From Perkinsus chesapeaki (taxonomy: Eukaryota; Perkinsozoa; Perkinsida; Perkinsidae), in NCBI GenBank assembly GCA_013115145.1, contig JAAPAO010000184.1, forward strand, positions 1 to 56,854: a DNA stretch of 56,854 nt. Direction: 5' to 3'. The notes beneath the pieces are model-generated. The model was not told the origin of the DNA. It worked only from the letters and a program-made list of their open reading frames with translations, and searched no databases. This document shows positions 10,938 through 22,137 of this stretch, piece by piece. The translations under genes and the position numbers were made by a program. How positions within the stretch are numbered: the stretch's first letter is position 1; every line of letters begins with the position of its first letter.

Positions 10938-12610
10938 ATGGGTCAGGTAGACGGCAAAAACTTAGAAAGGATGAGGAGTGATTAAAGAGTCACACTATTG
11001 AACACAGGAGTTAGATACCGGCAGTGTAAGCAACAGCCCTGCCGAGATGAAGCCCATTCTCGGATGCAAGCCCAACAGTCGATAAGAAGGATCAAATCGT
11101 GTATCACTTCAGCGAATCATCTTCCCTTAGGATGGAAGGCTGGAATTCCTCCGGGAACGACGCGACATGTGCAAGGGTATGCGTGCCCATCACCGGTAGC
11201 TGAAAGTTCGGGTTTGAAGGTAGTATCTCGTGCGTGATCAGTCATGGAGATGGGCTTTCATAGATAGCACGGCTGAGAGAAAAGTTAACCTGAAAGTCGT
11301 GAAAGAAATTTTGACCACCAGAAGCTGCTATGCATGCATCTTAGCTTTGGTGCAAGCGCCACTTTGCCTACTGCGAGATTGGGAGAGGCATCGCCTTAGT
11401 TAATCATCATGATCATCGGAATAGTGTTATACGAGTCCGGATACTGATCCAATATGTTGATTCTCTCGCGCTATGGACAACATCGTATGATAGGACAACA
11501 TCTGCCAGGTAACCGACCAAATTGTTGCGGGTAGCTATGCCTGTACGCATGCGTCGGCTGGTGGCCCACCAGCCACCAGTGGTGGGGTGTTAGTAACAAC
11601 GTGTTACCCAGGACTCCTGGACCCAGGATTTGAGTTTCCCAGCTCCTCTTGCCCGTAGCGTGCCTTCCTAAGCGCTTCTGTGGCGTTTTGCGGTTACCCG
11701 CGGCGCCCTATCTAGGCTTCAACGCTCTCCTATTTGCTTCCCCTCGCGGTTTCGCCATTTGATATGTACGACGTACATTGCACGTTAATTGCGACGCCGC
11801 TGGCATACCAAACTTGTGAATATATCGAGGCTCTAGCCGAACCTCTCCATAATAGCTCCTATGTGGAAGTGTGCGCTTTTTGACTTGGTGGTTTCTAGGG
11901 CACATAATGCTCAGATAGTCTTATGTTTTGCGACACGCTCTACGATCTGATGCGTGCCAGGGGAAACCCACTTGTGGCCCAAAAACGGTTAATGGAATAC
12001 AACTTGACACGTACCGATGTGAGGAGGTATATAGAGGGTTTAACCAATACTCAACTCAACGACAACAATCGGCTTGTCCATTCGGATAATAGGCTACTAC
12101 TCATGCGTTCGCTAAATAGCTGAAGAAACGCCGAAGCCTCACCTAAATACACATTTTACTGTACAACCGCTTCAAAGAGGAGCATATCAACCGGCTGCTG
12201 CCCAAATGTCGACCATGCATATGAAGGTATATGATGCTGTAACAGAGGCGAGTAGACACTGGTTCACACTCATCGTAAAGTGCAGCTTCTATACCAATTA
12301 TAATGGTCGCATCGGACATCTCACCAGAAGACCTGACACAGTTTAACTTATCATCACATTTCCACACATACATGACGAAATAAGATTATGCACTCTGGAA
12401 TGGGAAGACTGGTCCACCATTAGTGTACTCCGCAGGCTGATGCCACGGCACCTACAAGTCCGAAAACACTACGCTAAATACGCTTTATCGAACGTACCAT
12501 CTGATGCCTTAATCGGCCGTCATGAAGGAGGTGAATATCGAAACCACGCGAGCATCTCTTCACCTTCGTCACGCCAAAACTAAGTGCTGACAAAAAAACA
12601 GACATACGAG
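10938..12610. other. Mostly non-coding stretch with a hairpin cluster
   Basis: No recognised gene. One plus-strand frame at 11923-12123 (66 codons, starting MFCDTLYDLMRARGN) has plausible composition but no relatives I know. The hairpin cluster at 11556-11620 is listed separately. Confidence 0.35.
11556..11620. repeat. Four adjacent perfect short inverted repeats
   Basis: Seen directly: GGCTGGTGG-c-CCACCAGCC (11556-11574), CCACC-agt-GGTGG (11573-11585), GTAACA-acg-TGTTAC (11593-11607), CCAGGA-c-TCCTGG (11608-11620). Four hairpins with loops of 1-3 nt lie within 65 bp. Function unknown. Similar clusters occur near 19927, 20463 and 43716. Confidence 0.8.
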
Positions 12611-13897
12611 TTACTCGGCTGGAAGAAGCAAGCACACTGCCGTACGTTCTTCATCAGCTATCTCATCCAGATTTGCCAGAGTTTGCCGAATCTCATCTCG
12701 TAGTACGTAAATATTAGGCTGAGTTATAAAACGTACAGCTTTACATGTACATTTGGGGAATATGTCACGAAGCTCCATAACGGCAGTTCGCTCGGCGAAA
12801 CCATCCCCAATGGATACAATGCCTAACAACACGATTTAGTCAAAGAATCACGCTAATTTAGTGAGCATCACAGTCGAAATCAGTATTATACGCACACGCC
12901 ATCTCCTGAAACTTAACCGTCTTCCACGAACTTGCCATGCACGTAGCTGCCTGGGCTGAAAGCTGACCAACGCGTAGGCAGTAGTATAGCGGACATGTTA
13001 CATTATCAGGCAGCTGCGGTCTGGCTGACACACATGGGATGGACTCCAAAACCGGAATAAGGCGAGGAAGGTAATGCTTCGCAGTGAACGGTATCCAATT
13101 CGTGGAAGAGTTGGTCACAATCGCCGTGGAACCTTGGAAACAGCAGAGCTCCGTGAGGGACGGCAATTAACTGAACTCACCTAAATCACAGCACTTCCGG
13201 AGTAGATCAAGAGCATGGTCCTCAATTACAGAAAGATCTCTACGAACTGAACTTGGTAATTTCACAGCTGAAATCGCAACATTCAACACCTGCCGATTAT
13301 TCAAGTCCTTACTTCCACCCTGCCTGGCCACAATTTGCTCCATTTGTGCAATAGAGTTGGTTAGATATTTACAGCTACCTACCAAGAAGCAGAGCAATAG
13401 AGTCGCATAGACCAGTCCTCCAATGACTCACGTAGCCAGGTAGTGGGTAGAATTGTGTCATCCCAATCAATAAAGAACAGAAGTTGACGGCCTCGACCTG
13501 TAATAGATACATCCGAACCACATCACCACTAACAACCTCACCAGCGCTGACATCACCGGCTGATATCCTTGGCGATAGTTGCGGACCTGAAACCACTCAT
13601 TTGCTACCATCACGAGCAATCTGTCCAGACTTGAACTGCTTCGGAATATCGGAGACGCGTTCGCTGAATCATCAACATCGTCCATGTCATCTGAGTCTCT
13701 ACCAATAACCTTTAACCACCACATAGCATCACCGAGTCTTATCGGACACCTACCTTAGGACCGGTAATGTAGGCTTCCGGCAGATAGTCAGACGAAAGAG
13801 GAGCCCAACCAGATCTAGTCGGTCCTTGTTCGGGAGTGGTGGCAGCTGTGTTGCTTGGAGTCTTCTTAATAATCGATGGCTTCATAAGGCCGAACAT
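12611..13897 (-). CDS. HAD-superfamily (EYA-like) protein
   Basis: Eight exons on the minus strand: 13897-13754, 13709-13631, 13586-13542, 13497-13432, 13378-13181, 13132-13002, 12962-12872, 12822-12611. They sum to 966 nt, or 321 aa. HAD motif I is LLFFIDWDDTILPTTWLR (nucleophile D, second D two residues on). Motif II is GSTAIVTNSSTNWIPF (T/S after IV), followed by PVLESIPCVSARPQL. Motif III is the Lys in SSWKTVKF. The motif IV region is CIVSIGDGFAERTAV. This layout is known from EYA-like HAD proteins of protists with unknown substrates. The first three introns are each exactly 44 nt. The last motif has IGDG rather than the more usual acidic pair, so phosphatase activity is not assured. Confidence 0.8.
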
Positions 13898-14093
13898 AAG
13901 AGACTGTCTATGAGGAATAAAACTCTAAAAAGCAACTACAACTAATCCCTAATTCCACCTGTAATGTCATAACACCCTGTGTGCTGAAATCCGTTTCAAG
14001 ATGCGCCTGCGAGAAGCGCTCGCCCAGGCATATAGCGCTCGCCCTGGGATTGATGCCGTCGACGGCCCCGCGGTCTCCTTGAACAATGTTCAG

Positions 14094-15902
14094 ATGAAAT
14101 TATTGCGGCTATTAAAATGGATTTTACTACTATTGGCAGCACAGGCTAAACCATTGGGGCGCAGATTACGACGGACGGCCCAGGAAAATGTCTCAAGGGT
14201 AGTAGTGTTGGGGTGTGGAAGAGTGGGGAAACTCATACCGCACTTTGGTCAGCAATTCCTCGGGAACGGGAACTACATCTGCGATCTGAATGGTGATATG
14301 TGCTCCATAGCGGTCCAAGCGGTTGGTATGAAAACTACCGACTCTCTAATAGTGTATGGTTCCGATGGTCTGCCTAAAGCTACGTAATGTTATTATTAAG
14401 GCCTGAGCTGTAATAGGAGTGGCCGTCCTCTTTAGATCGACCAATACTTTACACGTCCCTCGTGGGGTAGGAACATCTGGCGGAACACAGCAATTGGACA
14501 TGCCTGGTGAAGAATGGGTGCTGATGTTGTTACTGTTATCTGACCAGTATTAAAATGGACATGCTCAGGTTTTTACAATTGATGCAACATCCTTGGACCC
14601 GGGCCAATACCACCTTAAAGTCTTCACTAATAAGGAGGAAGTCCCTTTAGGCGTCCTTGCTGTAGCTGATTTAAGTAATAATAGATATACCGTATATCTC
14701 TCGCACTACTAAATTCAGCTTTCGTCGATGCTACTACTACAACAGCCATTCCTGTCATTCCTGCCGTACCCACTGAACCCTCAGTAACATCGCTACACTG
14801 TAATCTATAACCCCCCCATTCAACAGGTTACCACTGCCCTCCTCCCCACCAGCCCAGGCGGCGGAGGCGGTGCTTCTAGTGGCAATAATTCCCTGGCGAT
14901 CTACGTCGGTCTCATCGGTGGTCTTAGTGGGGCACTGCTTGGCATCATTTGCATCCTCATCGCTGGATGCGCTGTAATACCCTCTTATTTGCCCTACCGT
15001 AATGGGACCTTGTCAGTACTGTGGCTGGTCAGCTCGACGGAAGGGATTCAAGGAACTTAAAAATAGTGATGATTTGAACTTTGGTGGAGATGCATCCTCG
15101 AGGTCCAGTGTACTAAGGCGGATTGATGCCGGGGGCTACCACAGAGGGAGAGGGGTGGATATCGAGGATGCGCGGTCAGAGCTAACACTATTGTATGGCT
15201 AGCATGTCACATATTAGTAGGGCAGAATCGGTATCAGGTCTCTCGATCCTATCAGTCACCTTGCTGGGGCCAATAGTATTTTCCGGCGAGAAGCAATGGT
15301 AATACCGTAATTCTCATCGTGGAATTGATTCTGTAGGGTGGTGGTGGTGAGCCAATAGCACCGGCGCCGTCTGTCAACGATGGCAGCGTTCTTGGTAGCA
15401 TCACAAGGAACTGTACGTACTTGTCGTATGCTCGTCGTAGTGTTGTATCCGTGACTCTTATCAGCGAGCGCTATCTCTCTTGCACAATCGACCCAGTGTT
15501 CAACTGCGGCCCTGAGGCTCGATAACGGTGACGTCGGTGCTCTTCGTGCAGCAGCGCACCAAGCCTTAGCAAATTTGGTATAACGTTGTTGTCCTCCTGT
15601 TTTATTCGGTAACTTGTTTTTTTCAGGCACAAAGCCCAGTAGGGGCTTCGCCCTCTATAAGCCTAAATGGACGTGCCGCTGCTGCGTACGGCCTTAATGC
15701 CCCTCGAACAGCAGCTTCCTCCTCGTCTGCATTTGAGGGTGCTGGTGGCAATTCATTTCAACTCCCTATCGTATCCCGGGAACCCAGCAGCTGCTTGAGA
15801 GGGTCCTCCCCAGCAGCTCTGTCATCCGGGCATTCACCATTGATCTCAACGGCAGTGCCAGCAGGCTCTGGAGTGGTGTCTCATAACCCTTTTGATGGCT
15901 AA
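14094..15902 (+). CDS. Type I membrane (surface) protein, family unknown
   Basis: Multi-exon gene starting MKLLRLLKWILLLLAAQAK, a clear signal peptide; an in-frame Met at 14001 would bury it. Ectodomain pieces include GQQFLGNGNYICDLNGD and VFTIDATSLDPGQYHLKVF (beta-rich, Ig-like in style). A Gly/Ser linker then leads to a transmembrane helix at about 14899-14972 (YVGLIGGLSGALLGIICILI). The basic, Ser-rich cytoplasmic tail is built from small exons: 15015 on, 15241-15287, about 15337-15410, 15472-15580, 15630-15902. Introns between tail exons are 38-52 nt. It ends with NPFDG and TAA, and an NPF motif is a known EH-domain endocytic signal. Internal ectodomain exons between 14388 and 14800 are only partly resolved. 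Confidence 0.55.
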
Positions 15903-17159
15903 CGGTGATCCTCCGTGGCACCCGCTTGAGTTTATCGACGTACAGGATATTATTTTTGATATCCCCCCTGCAAAGGGATTTAATATAATCGGTACCTGAC
16001 GACGACAGTATCGGCTCTATTCTTGAACTGTATGATAATAGTCATTTATTACCACTAGTCCTAACAAGGCATGGTAGAACACATGACATTGCTGCTTCAG
16101 ACCGTTTCCCGACTAATACCTAGGAGGCTCTCGTCGGGTGTTAGATGATGCTTTGCTGCTACTGCTACTGTTGGTGGTTAGCCGCTTGTCGTTGCCGGCG
16201 GTGCGGATATATTTTTATTTCACATTGTCACATTTATTAGATTATCTTTGGTGATCATATTAGTTATCATTTGAGAGGCCGTAGTCCCCTCCCCCACCCA
16301 CCTTCTCATTATCACCTCATTAAAATGTTACGGTCAGTTCTGGTCGTCGTCTTCTTCTTACTCATCAACTACCATCGCTTATGCCTAGTTATCAACAAGA
16401 TACGGGTTAATGTGAAGCCTTTTCATCTTTACTAGTATGCGGCAACATTATGATGATGCTGATCCTCGGCGATTTTGCACTGAAGTAGTTACTATCACAA
16501 CTTGTTAACAACTAAAGCCACCGCCCTAGTATCATTCTACCAGTTGAGATGAGAGTATTCTTCGTTGATGATTATCGTATATGCTTCTTCTACCCCCGCC
16601 TCGCTCTCATAGCGTCGTCGGTGGCGGCGGTCAGTCGTGGTGATGGTGCAGTCCCAGTCAATATACTATTATTGTTGCGTAATAGTTGTCCAACAACAAC
16701 AACAACTTTTGAAGATGATATAGCTTCATACAGGCGATACAGTGCTGCTATTCGGGTATGCAATAGGAGTATCTTAGCTCGATGCATGCTTCAGTTCCAC
16801 CTTCTGACACTGATTGCCCCCGTGCCCAACGTGTTGTTGTTATTGCCATCCTGGTGGTAGAGATTATTAATGTCACATTAGTCTCGTCGTGACCATTCCC
16901 GTACATGCCTCTCTCCACGACAGCCAACTATCATCCACCCCTCAAGGTTTCGTTTTTCTCCGACATTGTTGAGTTTAGTAGTTCTTTTTGTGTCGTTGTG
17001 TCCGCTGTCCCCTTTTCGTGCAGCCTCCCACGACCAGAGCGAGTATCTCTTGAGCGCCTGCTCGGCTTCACAAGACAAATCCTTTCATCAGTTTCTATCT
17101 ATTTCTCCGCGAGTGCATTTTTGCCGAAGGCGGCTTACTGACCTAAAAAGTATCCAAAG
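15903..17159. other. Intergenic, no gene seen
   Basis: Many short trinucleotide-like runs (for example caacaacaacaac near 16690) and no supported coding chain. The last ~250 bp are likely the promoter and leader of the MYND-Aha1 gene. Confidence 0.4.
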
Positions 17160-18486
17160 ATGAGTGGAATCCCCGCGCCAATGCCAGTCGACTTGTCCGA
17201 TATGGACAAAGTTCGGAAAGATAGTACCGATGACAGTAGCGGCTCCGAAAGCCAGAAGGTCATTCCTAAGGTGAGCTATTGTGGGAGGCAAAGAGATTGG
17301 ACTTCCTCAGGAGTGCGCAAATTGTGGAAAGATTCCCGAGAGTCCTTTGCGGTGCGGCGTGTGTAAGAAGGTGGTCTACTGCGACCGTAACTGCCAGAAG
17401 GAGGACTGGCGGTTCCACAAGAGGATTTGCAAGAAACCCCAACCCAAGAAGGACCCCTCGGTAGCAGCAGCTGAGAAAAAGGCAGCTCAGGAAAGAGCTA
17501 CAAAGGCCGCTAAAAGTACGCCATCACCGAGTTACCACTACAACTGAACTTCGCCTTAGCCGTGGAACCGTTCCGGTCAAAGAAGGACGATGATGTCGTC
17601 GTCGAGGAGGAGAAGTTGGACTGGTAGGGTCACCGAGGGGCGCCGTCGATGCTTAGTCCATAGCAGGTACCGCCATCGGGAATGGAAGCCAGAACATAAG
17701 CAAGAATTCAAACCACATGAAATTGAAAATGCGCAGCAAAACGCAGCTGCTCCGGTGAAGATTGAGAGCACAGAGTCTGAGGGACATGCGGGCAAGAGCG
17801 TCTGGAACACCGCAAACACGTAAGAGGGCCAGAGTGATTGGTGATGTTTAGTGAGTCTCAGGTACGAGGAGCGGAATACGACGGAGTGGGCAAATGACTG
17901 GCTGAAGACCAATCTTCCAGGTTCGGTTATTATAGCTTGCATTGATGAGTGTTCTCGTTGCAGGCTCCTCATTTGATGGCCCAGAGGACTTGAATTTGAT
18001 AATTGATTCCATCGACAACCTTGAAGGAGACGCTGCTATACCAATCGTCAGAGGTCAGGCAGTATGCAATGCGTTTATCTTTACTCTTTATCATCCACTG
18101 ATGACAACTCTTGCTTTTGCTATTATTTTAACCACTACGGTATGCTTTAATATGTCCTTCCTTCCTTCCTCGGTTAGGTACAGCTCGATACGTCTACGAT
18201 TACAAGTTCAAGCTCAGCACTGATGTCAACTTCAGAGGTTGGTGATCTTGTTCAGATCTATGTGTTACCCGCTGCCTTCGATTTAGGATCTGATCTGAAG
18301 GCAGACATCACTGTAGATGACTTCGCTAACGATATGGAGCCTTACACTTACCACGTGAATGTCAAGGAGGCTAGTGGCGTCAACAGAGAGACTATTAACA
18401 CCGCGAGGAGTATCATAATAAAGTCGATCATACCGCAGATAAATAAAAAGTTGGATGAATTCGTGGCGGAGTATCATAAGCTTTAA
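17160..18486 (+). CDS. MYND zinc finger fused to Aha1 N-terminal (Hsp90 co-chaperone) domain
   Basis: Eight exons: 17160-17270, 17311-17515, 17560-17623, 17667-17819, 17862-17920, 17964-18053, 18178-18237, 18287-18486; 942 nt, 313 aa. A MYND finger spans residues ~38-75. It runs ECANCGKIPESPLRCGVCKK, then VVYCDRNCQKEDWRFHKRIC, with all seven Cys and the His. An acidic/Lys linker follows. The Aha1_N domain starts near WNTANTYEERNTTEWANDWL and continues through RYVYDYKFKLSTDVNF, KADITVDDF and YHVNVKEASG. Aha1_N binds the Hsp90 middle segment and stimulates its ATPase; the MYND finger is a protein-protein module. The usual Aha1 C-terminal domain is absent. Introns are 40-49 nt except one of 124 nt. 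The joined frame crosses three short introns, so this is one gene, not two. Confidence 0.88.
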
Positions 18487-18839
18487 GATGTTGTCGATGT
18501 GTAGCTTGGTTGTATATACTTGTTTTTACATGACGGCTACTACTTGGAGATCTGATAGGTTACTGCTGCTACTACTACTGTGATACATATACCGCAATAA
18601 ATACACCCTGTCTCGACTTTCAAATGCATTACGTGCTTGCGTTGCTGGGATAGTGTTAATTCGGTCTTCGGTGCACGGGCGATATAAAGGAGAAAAACGA
18701 TATCATATTGTCAATGTGTCGACGAAGTTCACGATGGGCCGCGGTGGAGTGTGGTGGTTTCACTTAACAGTATGATACCGGACTTGAATGCCTACGAGTC
18801 CATTTCGTTCTATAAATTGCAGTGCTTGAATGGGAAAAG

Positions 18840-20330
18840 GCAACCAATGAACCTCTCAATGTTGCTCGATATAATAGCAGAAGTAGCAAAACCATAGAAA
18901 CGCTTGTGGTAGGACTGGAGCTTCAGCATTGCAGCGAACATTCAAGCATCGAGGAGCGCCGATAAGCGGAATTGATACTGGAATCAGTACGACGATGTGT
19001 GCCAGTTTATTGACGCGCGAAAGCTTCCAATGGAACGCTTGGCTGATGAGCTCACAGACTTCGTCGGGGTATTGGTGGAATCCAAGAAACGAATTTTGCA
19101 GTTGGTAAGACAGCCTCAATCTAGCTGGCCATGAACCTTACAGGAAACTGAGATGGGGCAAATGAAGGAAACATTTCAACACGAAGAGTCAGCTAACACA
19201 GCGTTAATAGATCGAATGTATGCCTCGATAAGACCGTAACGGCAACCAGGCCCTCAAGATACCAACTGGCACTGCGAAACGTCCAACGGAGCCGCGACCT
19301 CTTTGTGCTACTCGATGAGGAGGTACAACGCTCCACAGGAAGCTCAAAGGCCTACCGATCCTGTGAAGAGGCTCTTGAGCATTGCAAGATGTGCCACTGC
19401 TACAGTGACGAATGGTTACTCTCATATACGCGTGCGGTTCGGATGGCAGAGCAGCTGAGAATGAGTGGAGCATCGGGTACGGTTTTCATCGTGGAGGTAG
19501 AAAGCCTTCCATTAGGCGGATGTGATGGAGCCGTTGACGGGCTTGAATTCCAGATTAGTAGAGAAATGAAGCGGTTCGAAGTAAGCTATTGCGGCGCACT
19601 TGCGGAGGGAGTGGTGCGAGTTAGAACTTCTCATATTGTCATATTTTGTGACACTCTTTTAAGTACTCCTGGAACTTCCACTTCACCAGTCATGTTTGCA
19701 GAATTGGTAATCCACGGTTTAACGGTTTATAGTGCATTTCGTGCCCCCGCCACTTGACGTCAGACACATCGCCCCGTTATTTTGCATGCGTACCCTCGCC
19801 TTGTTCAGAATGAGGCCAAGTCAGCCAGCATCAGGGGCTCTATCCCAGGCCAGCCACTCAGCCCTCATGCTGGTGAGACGTACTCCAATACGGAATAGAG
19901 TGTTATCGCGTTCTAGATGAACAGTATCACTAACTGAGTTAGTGAGCCTGACTAGAGTTGGTCTAACTCTGTCGGGATAATTCCAGTGAACCGAAATTGA
20001 CATCTGCTCAGAGTCTTTGGGGAACGAACTGAGGTTGGATGGCAGTGAAATTCATTCTGTGAACAGCCTCCTGCGTATGACGGCCCTCTGAATCGTGCTG
20101 GAGTTTCCTATGTTTGTTGTTTGTAGTCTCGTCTCCTATCCATGTTCGGACTGGCGGGGGATATGTTAGCCTTGACGAGATGATCGCCGAGAAGGAGAAG
20201 GCTTATCTCAGAACTAGAGGGCGTGCCAGTTCTCCCTGAAACACTTGTTTGCCAATCCAAACTCCAGGTGCGTGATGCAAACTCGCTACCTTTCTGGATA
20301 GCTCCGCTATGGTGTTGAAAATAATTAGCA
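18840..20330 (+). CDS. Unidentified gene with coiled-coil-like segments (approximate model)
   Basis: Coding-looking exons that I cannot chain completely: about 18880-18970, then 19031-19106 (MERLADELTDFVGVLVESKK) joined over a short intron to 19144-19216. Next come 19258-19317 (YQLALRNVQRSRDLFVLLDE), 19366-19480 (EEALEHCKMCHCYSDEWLLS) and a Glu/Lys-rich stretch near 20165-20240 (SLDEMIAEKEKAYLRTRG). Heptad-like hydrophobic spacing suggests coiled coil. No family recognised. The gene could be one or two genes. Confidence 0.35.
19927..19970. repeat. Two adjacent perfect inverted repeats
   Basis: TCACTAAC-tga-GTTAGTGA (19927-19945) and AGAGTT-ggtct-AACTCT (19954-19970), read directly. Confidence 0.75.
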
Positions 20331-20462
20331 GCGATGTTGCGCATAGCGTCGATACCTTATGCAACATCCCATTGAAAATGCTTCAATATCATCGACATCA
20401 GTGTAGTCTTCACGACCTAGTAGCACTGGGCGCCGTCAATAGTCCAAGAAGTCGTAGGAGGT

Positions 20463-20547
20463 TTCTCGCTCCGGTGTCCTGGACTGTCCAGGACACCGGA
20501 GCGAGAACTGAGACAAGTTTCGGAAACTGGACACCGTGTCCAGTTTC
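20463..20547. repeat. Large perfect palindrome followed by a second palindrome
   Basis: A 45-bp inverted repeat at 20463-20507 has 22-nt arms that match perfectly around one central base; the left arm begins TTCTCGCTCCGGTGTCC. It is followed at 20523-20547 by GAAACTGGACAC-c-GTGTCCAGTTTC. Both share the core GGACAC/GTGTCC. No flanking gene was resolved here. Expected to extrude as cruciforms or fold as RNA hairpins. Confidence 0.9.
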
Positions 20548-20897
20548 GCACAACTCTCCGATACCCTGCTATGGTTGCGTATGTTGATGCGTGATGAATT
20601 GTGAACGTCGGTCAGTTACAATAGACAAAGGGCTATTGGCTCCGCGTAAAATGATAGTGGCAATCTTGGCTGTATGACCACTCATTACATGATTTATGTA
20701 CTTGATTAGAATAACTCAACACTATAAAGCTGAACTGTGTGTCGATACGGACAGGTATATGCTGGACTATATTGCCACTTTCGTATAATCTCACAGAGCA
20801 CATTACTTCTGAGATTAGCTAAATGCCAAAATTCTAGATTTTACTGATTTCCACTTGATTCAAGATAGCAAGACTAAGACCAAGACTAAGACCTTAA

Positions 20898-21284
20898 ATG
20901 ATCAGGATACCAAAGGACTGGCTTGTTGGAGAGGGTCTCTCTGATGAGGACAAGTTGGAGGATTCTCCGTCACTGTGGACAGCAGGCAACATAATTAAAG
21001 GGTGATCTGCAGTATCCAGTGTTGAAATCGCAGCTGCTACCGTATAACCAACCCAACCAGCACTTATTTACGTCGCACCCGTTAACATGACTGTGAAGCG
21101 CTCTACCCTCAGCGTTAATATCGCTGTCAGGGAAGAAGCTTTCACGGAGATGCTGGGCACCGGTGATAACGATGAAGAGGTACTTGATGATGAACGTAAG
21201 CATTCACAGTGTTTGTCAACTCGACACTTATACCCGAGTGGGGAAAAACTGCTTACAATTTCTTAGTTGGTCTGAAGCTTTTCT
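20898..21284 (+). CDS. Possible small gene left of the retrotransposon
   Basis: An ATG at 20898 opens MIRIPKDWLVGEGLSDEDK followed by an acidic stretch. A second segment from about 21087 reads MTVKRSTLSVNIAVREEAF and then an acidic EMLGTGDNDEEVLDDERK. The two could be exons of one short gene, but I could not fix a junction. No family recognised. Confidence 0.3.
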
Positions 21285-21561
21285 AAGCAATAATCGATCA
21301 TGGCGCCTATCGCCTGCGTGCGGACCAACTCCCACGCATGAACATGCTACCTTTCTGTCGACAATAGAGAGACAGAATAACCCAGTCTACAAGGGCTCGA
21401 ATCAATAAAAATAGATGAATACCACCGCAAGTGTGACAGTAGCCCTACTGGCGCCACTGCGTCATCATAGCAAAGAAATAATAACGAGAAATGACCACAT
21501 AATCATCCCTGAGTGGCCTTTGTGCGGAGGGCGCCTTTCGGCGCCGCCGTAGGGTATTGAT

Positions 21562-21565
21562 GGTG
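21562..21565. repeat. Target-site duplication, left copy (GGTG)
   Basis: The four bases directly before the left LTR are GGTG and equal the four directly after the right LTR (28577-28580). Confidence 0.8.
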
Positions 21566-21961
21566 TGTGAAGTATCGGGGGTAGCCGGAATAGAACTGTA
21601 AAAGGGCTAGGTTGTCAAAGGGGTGGTTCTCGATGTGCAAGAGTCCTAGTCGGCGTCTGATCCCAATACTTGGGGAACTCAAAGTCTGCTGGTGTAGAAA
21701 GGTCGATCGAACGGGCAATATAACCAACGAAGGAGGGAATCCCACGATGGTAATCGAATCAAAGAAAGAACCTTGAGCCAAGATGGCTACAGTATCACAA
21801 TCTCAATGACTCACAATCGCAGATCAATCGTTCAATTAGTAATACTAAGCTTCAACCCCCCCAAAAAAATGAAACGGCTGGCACGCATACCCATCACTGC
21901 GCGCGCGTCTCTCATCAACAAACTAATACAGATAAGCCTCTCCAAACGGCGGTTCTTCACA
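21566..21961 (-). repeat. 3' LTR of the retrotransposon
   Basis: 396 bp, identical on reading to 28181-28576. It starts TGTGAAGTATCGGG and ends GGTTCTTCACA. It contains CCCCCCC/AAAAAAA runs. A 92-codon antisense frame is present in both LTR copies and is a by-product of identity, not a gene. Confidence 0.95.
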
Positions 21962-22137
21962 CCATAGAACCCATTATTCCGTAAGGATAATGCTTAGGGG
22001 TTTTCACTTCAATTCATCTAGCATAATCATAACTACCATATCATAATAACAGGGATATCATCATACGAATAAAGTCACAATAATTAGGCATGCTCATACG
22101 GATTACTTAATAACTACGATTACAATTACGTAGATAC

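Noticed and set aside
13587-13607. 21-nt intron in the HAD gene
   Set aside because: It does not restore the frame; a 44-nt intron (13630-13587) with the same acceptor does.
16549-17291. Several 60-130 codon ORFs on both strands
   Set aside because: Low-complexity composition, mutual overlap and no splice-linked continuation; regarded as shadows or chance ORFs.
21503-21781. 92-codon ORF present twice (also 28118-28396)
   Set aside because: It lies in the two identical LTRs and differs only where it runs into flanking DNA; no sign of coding constraint.
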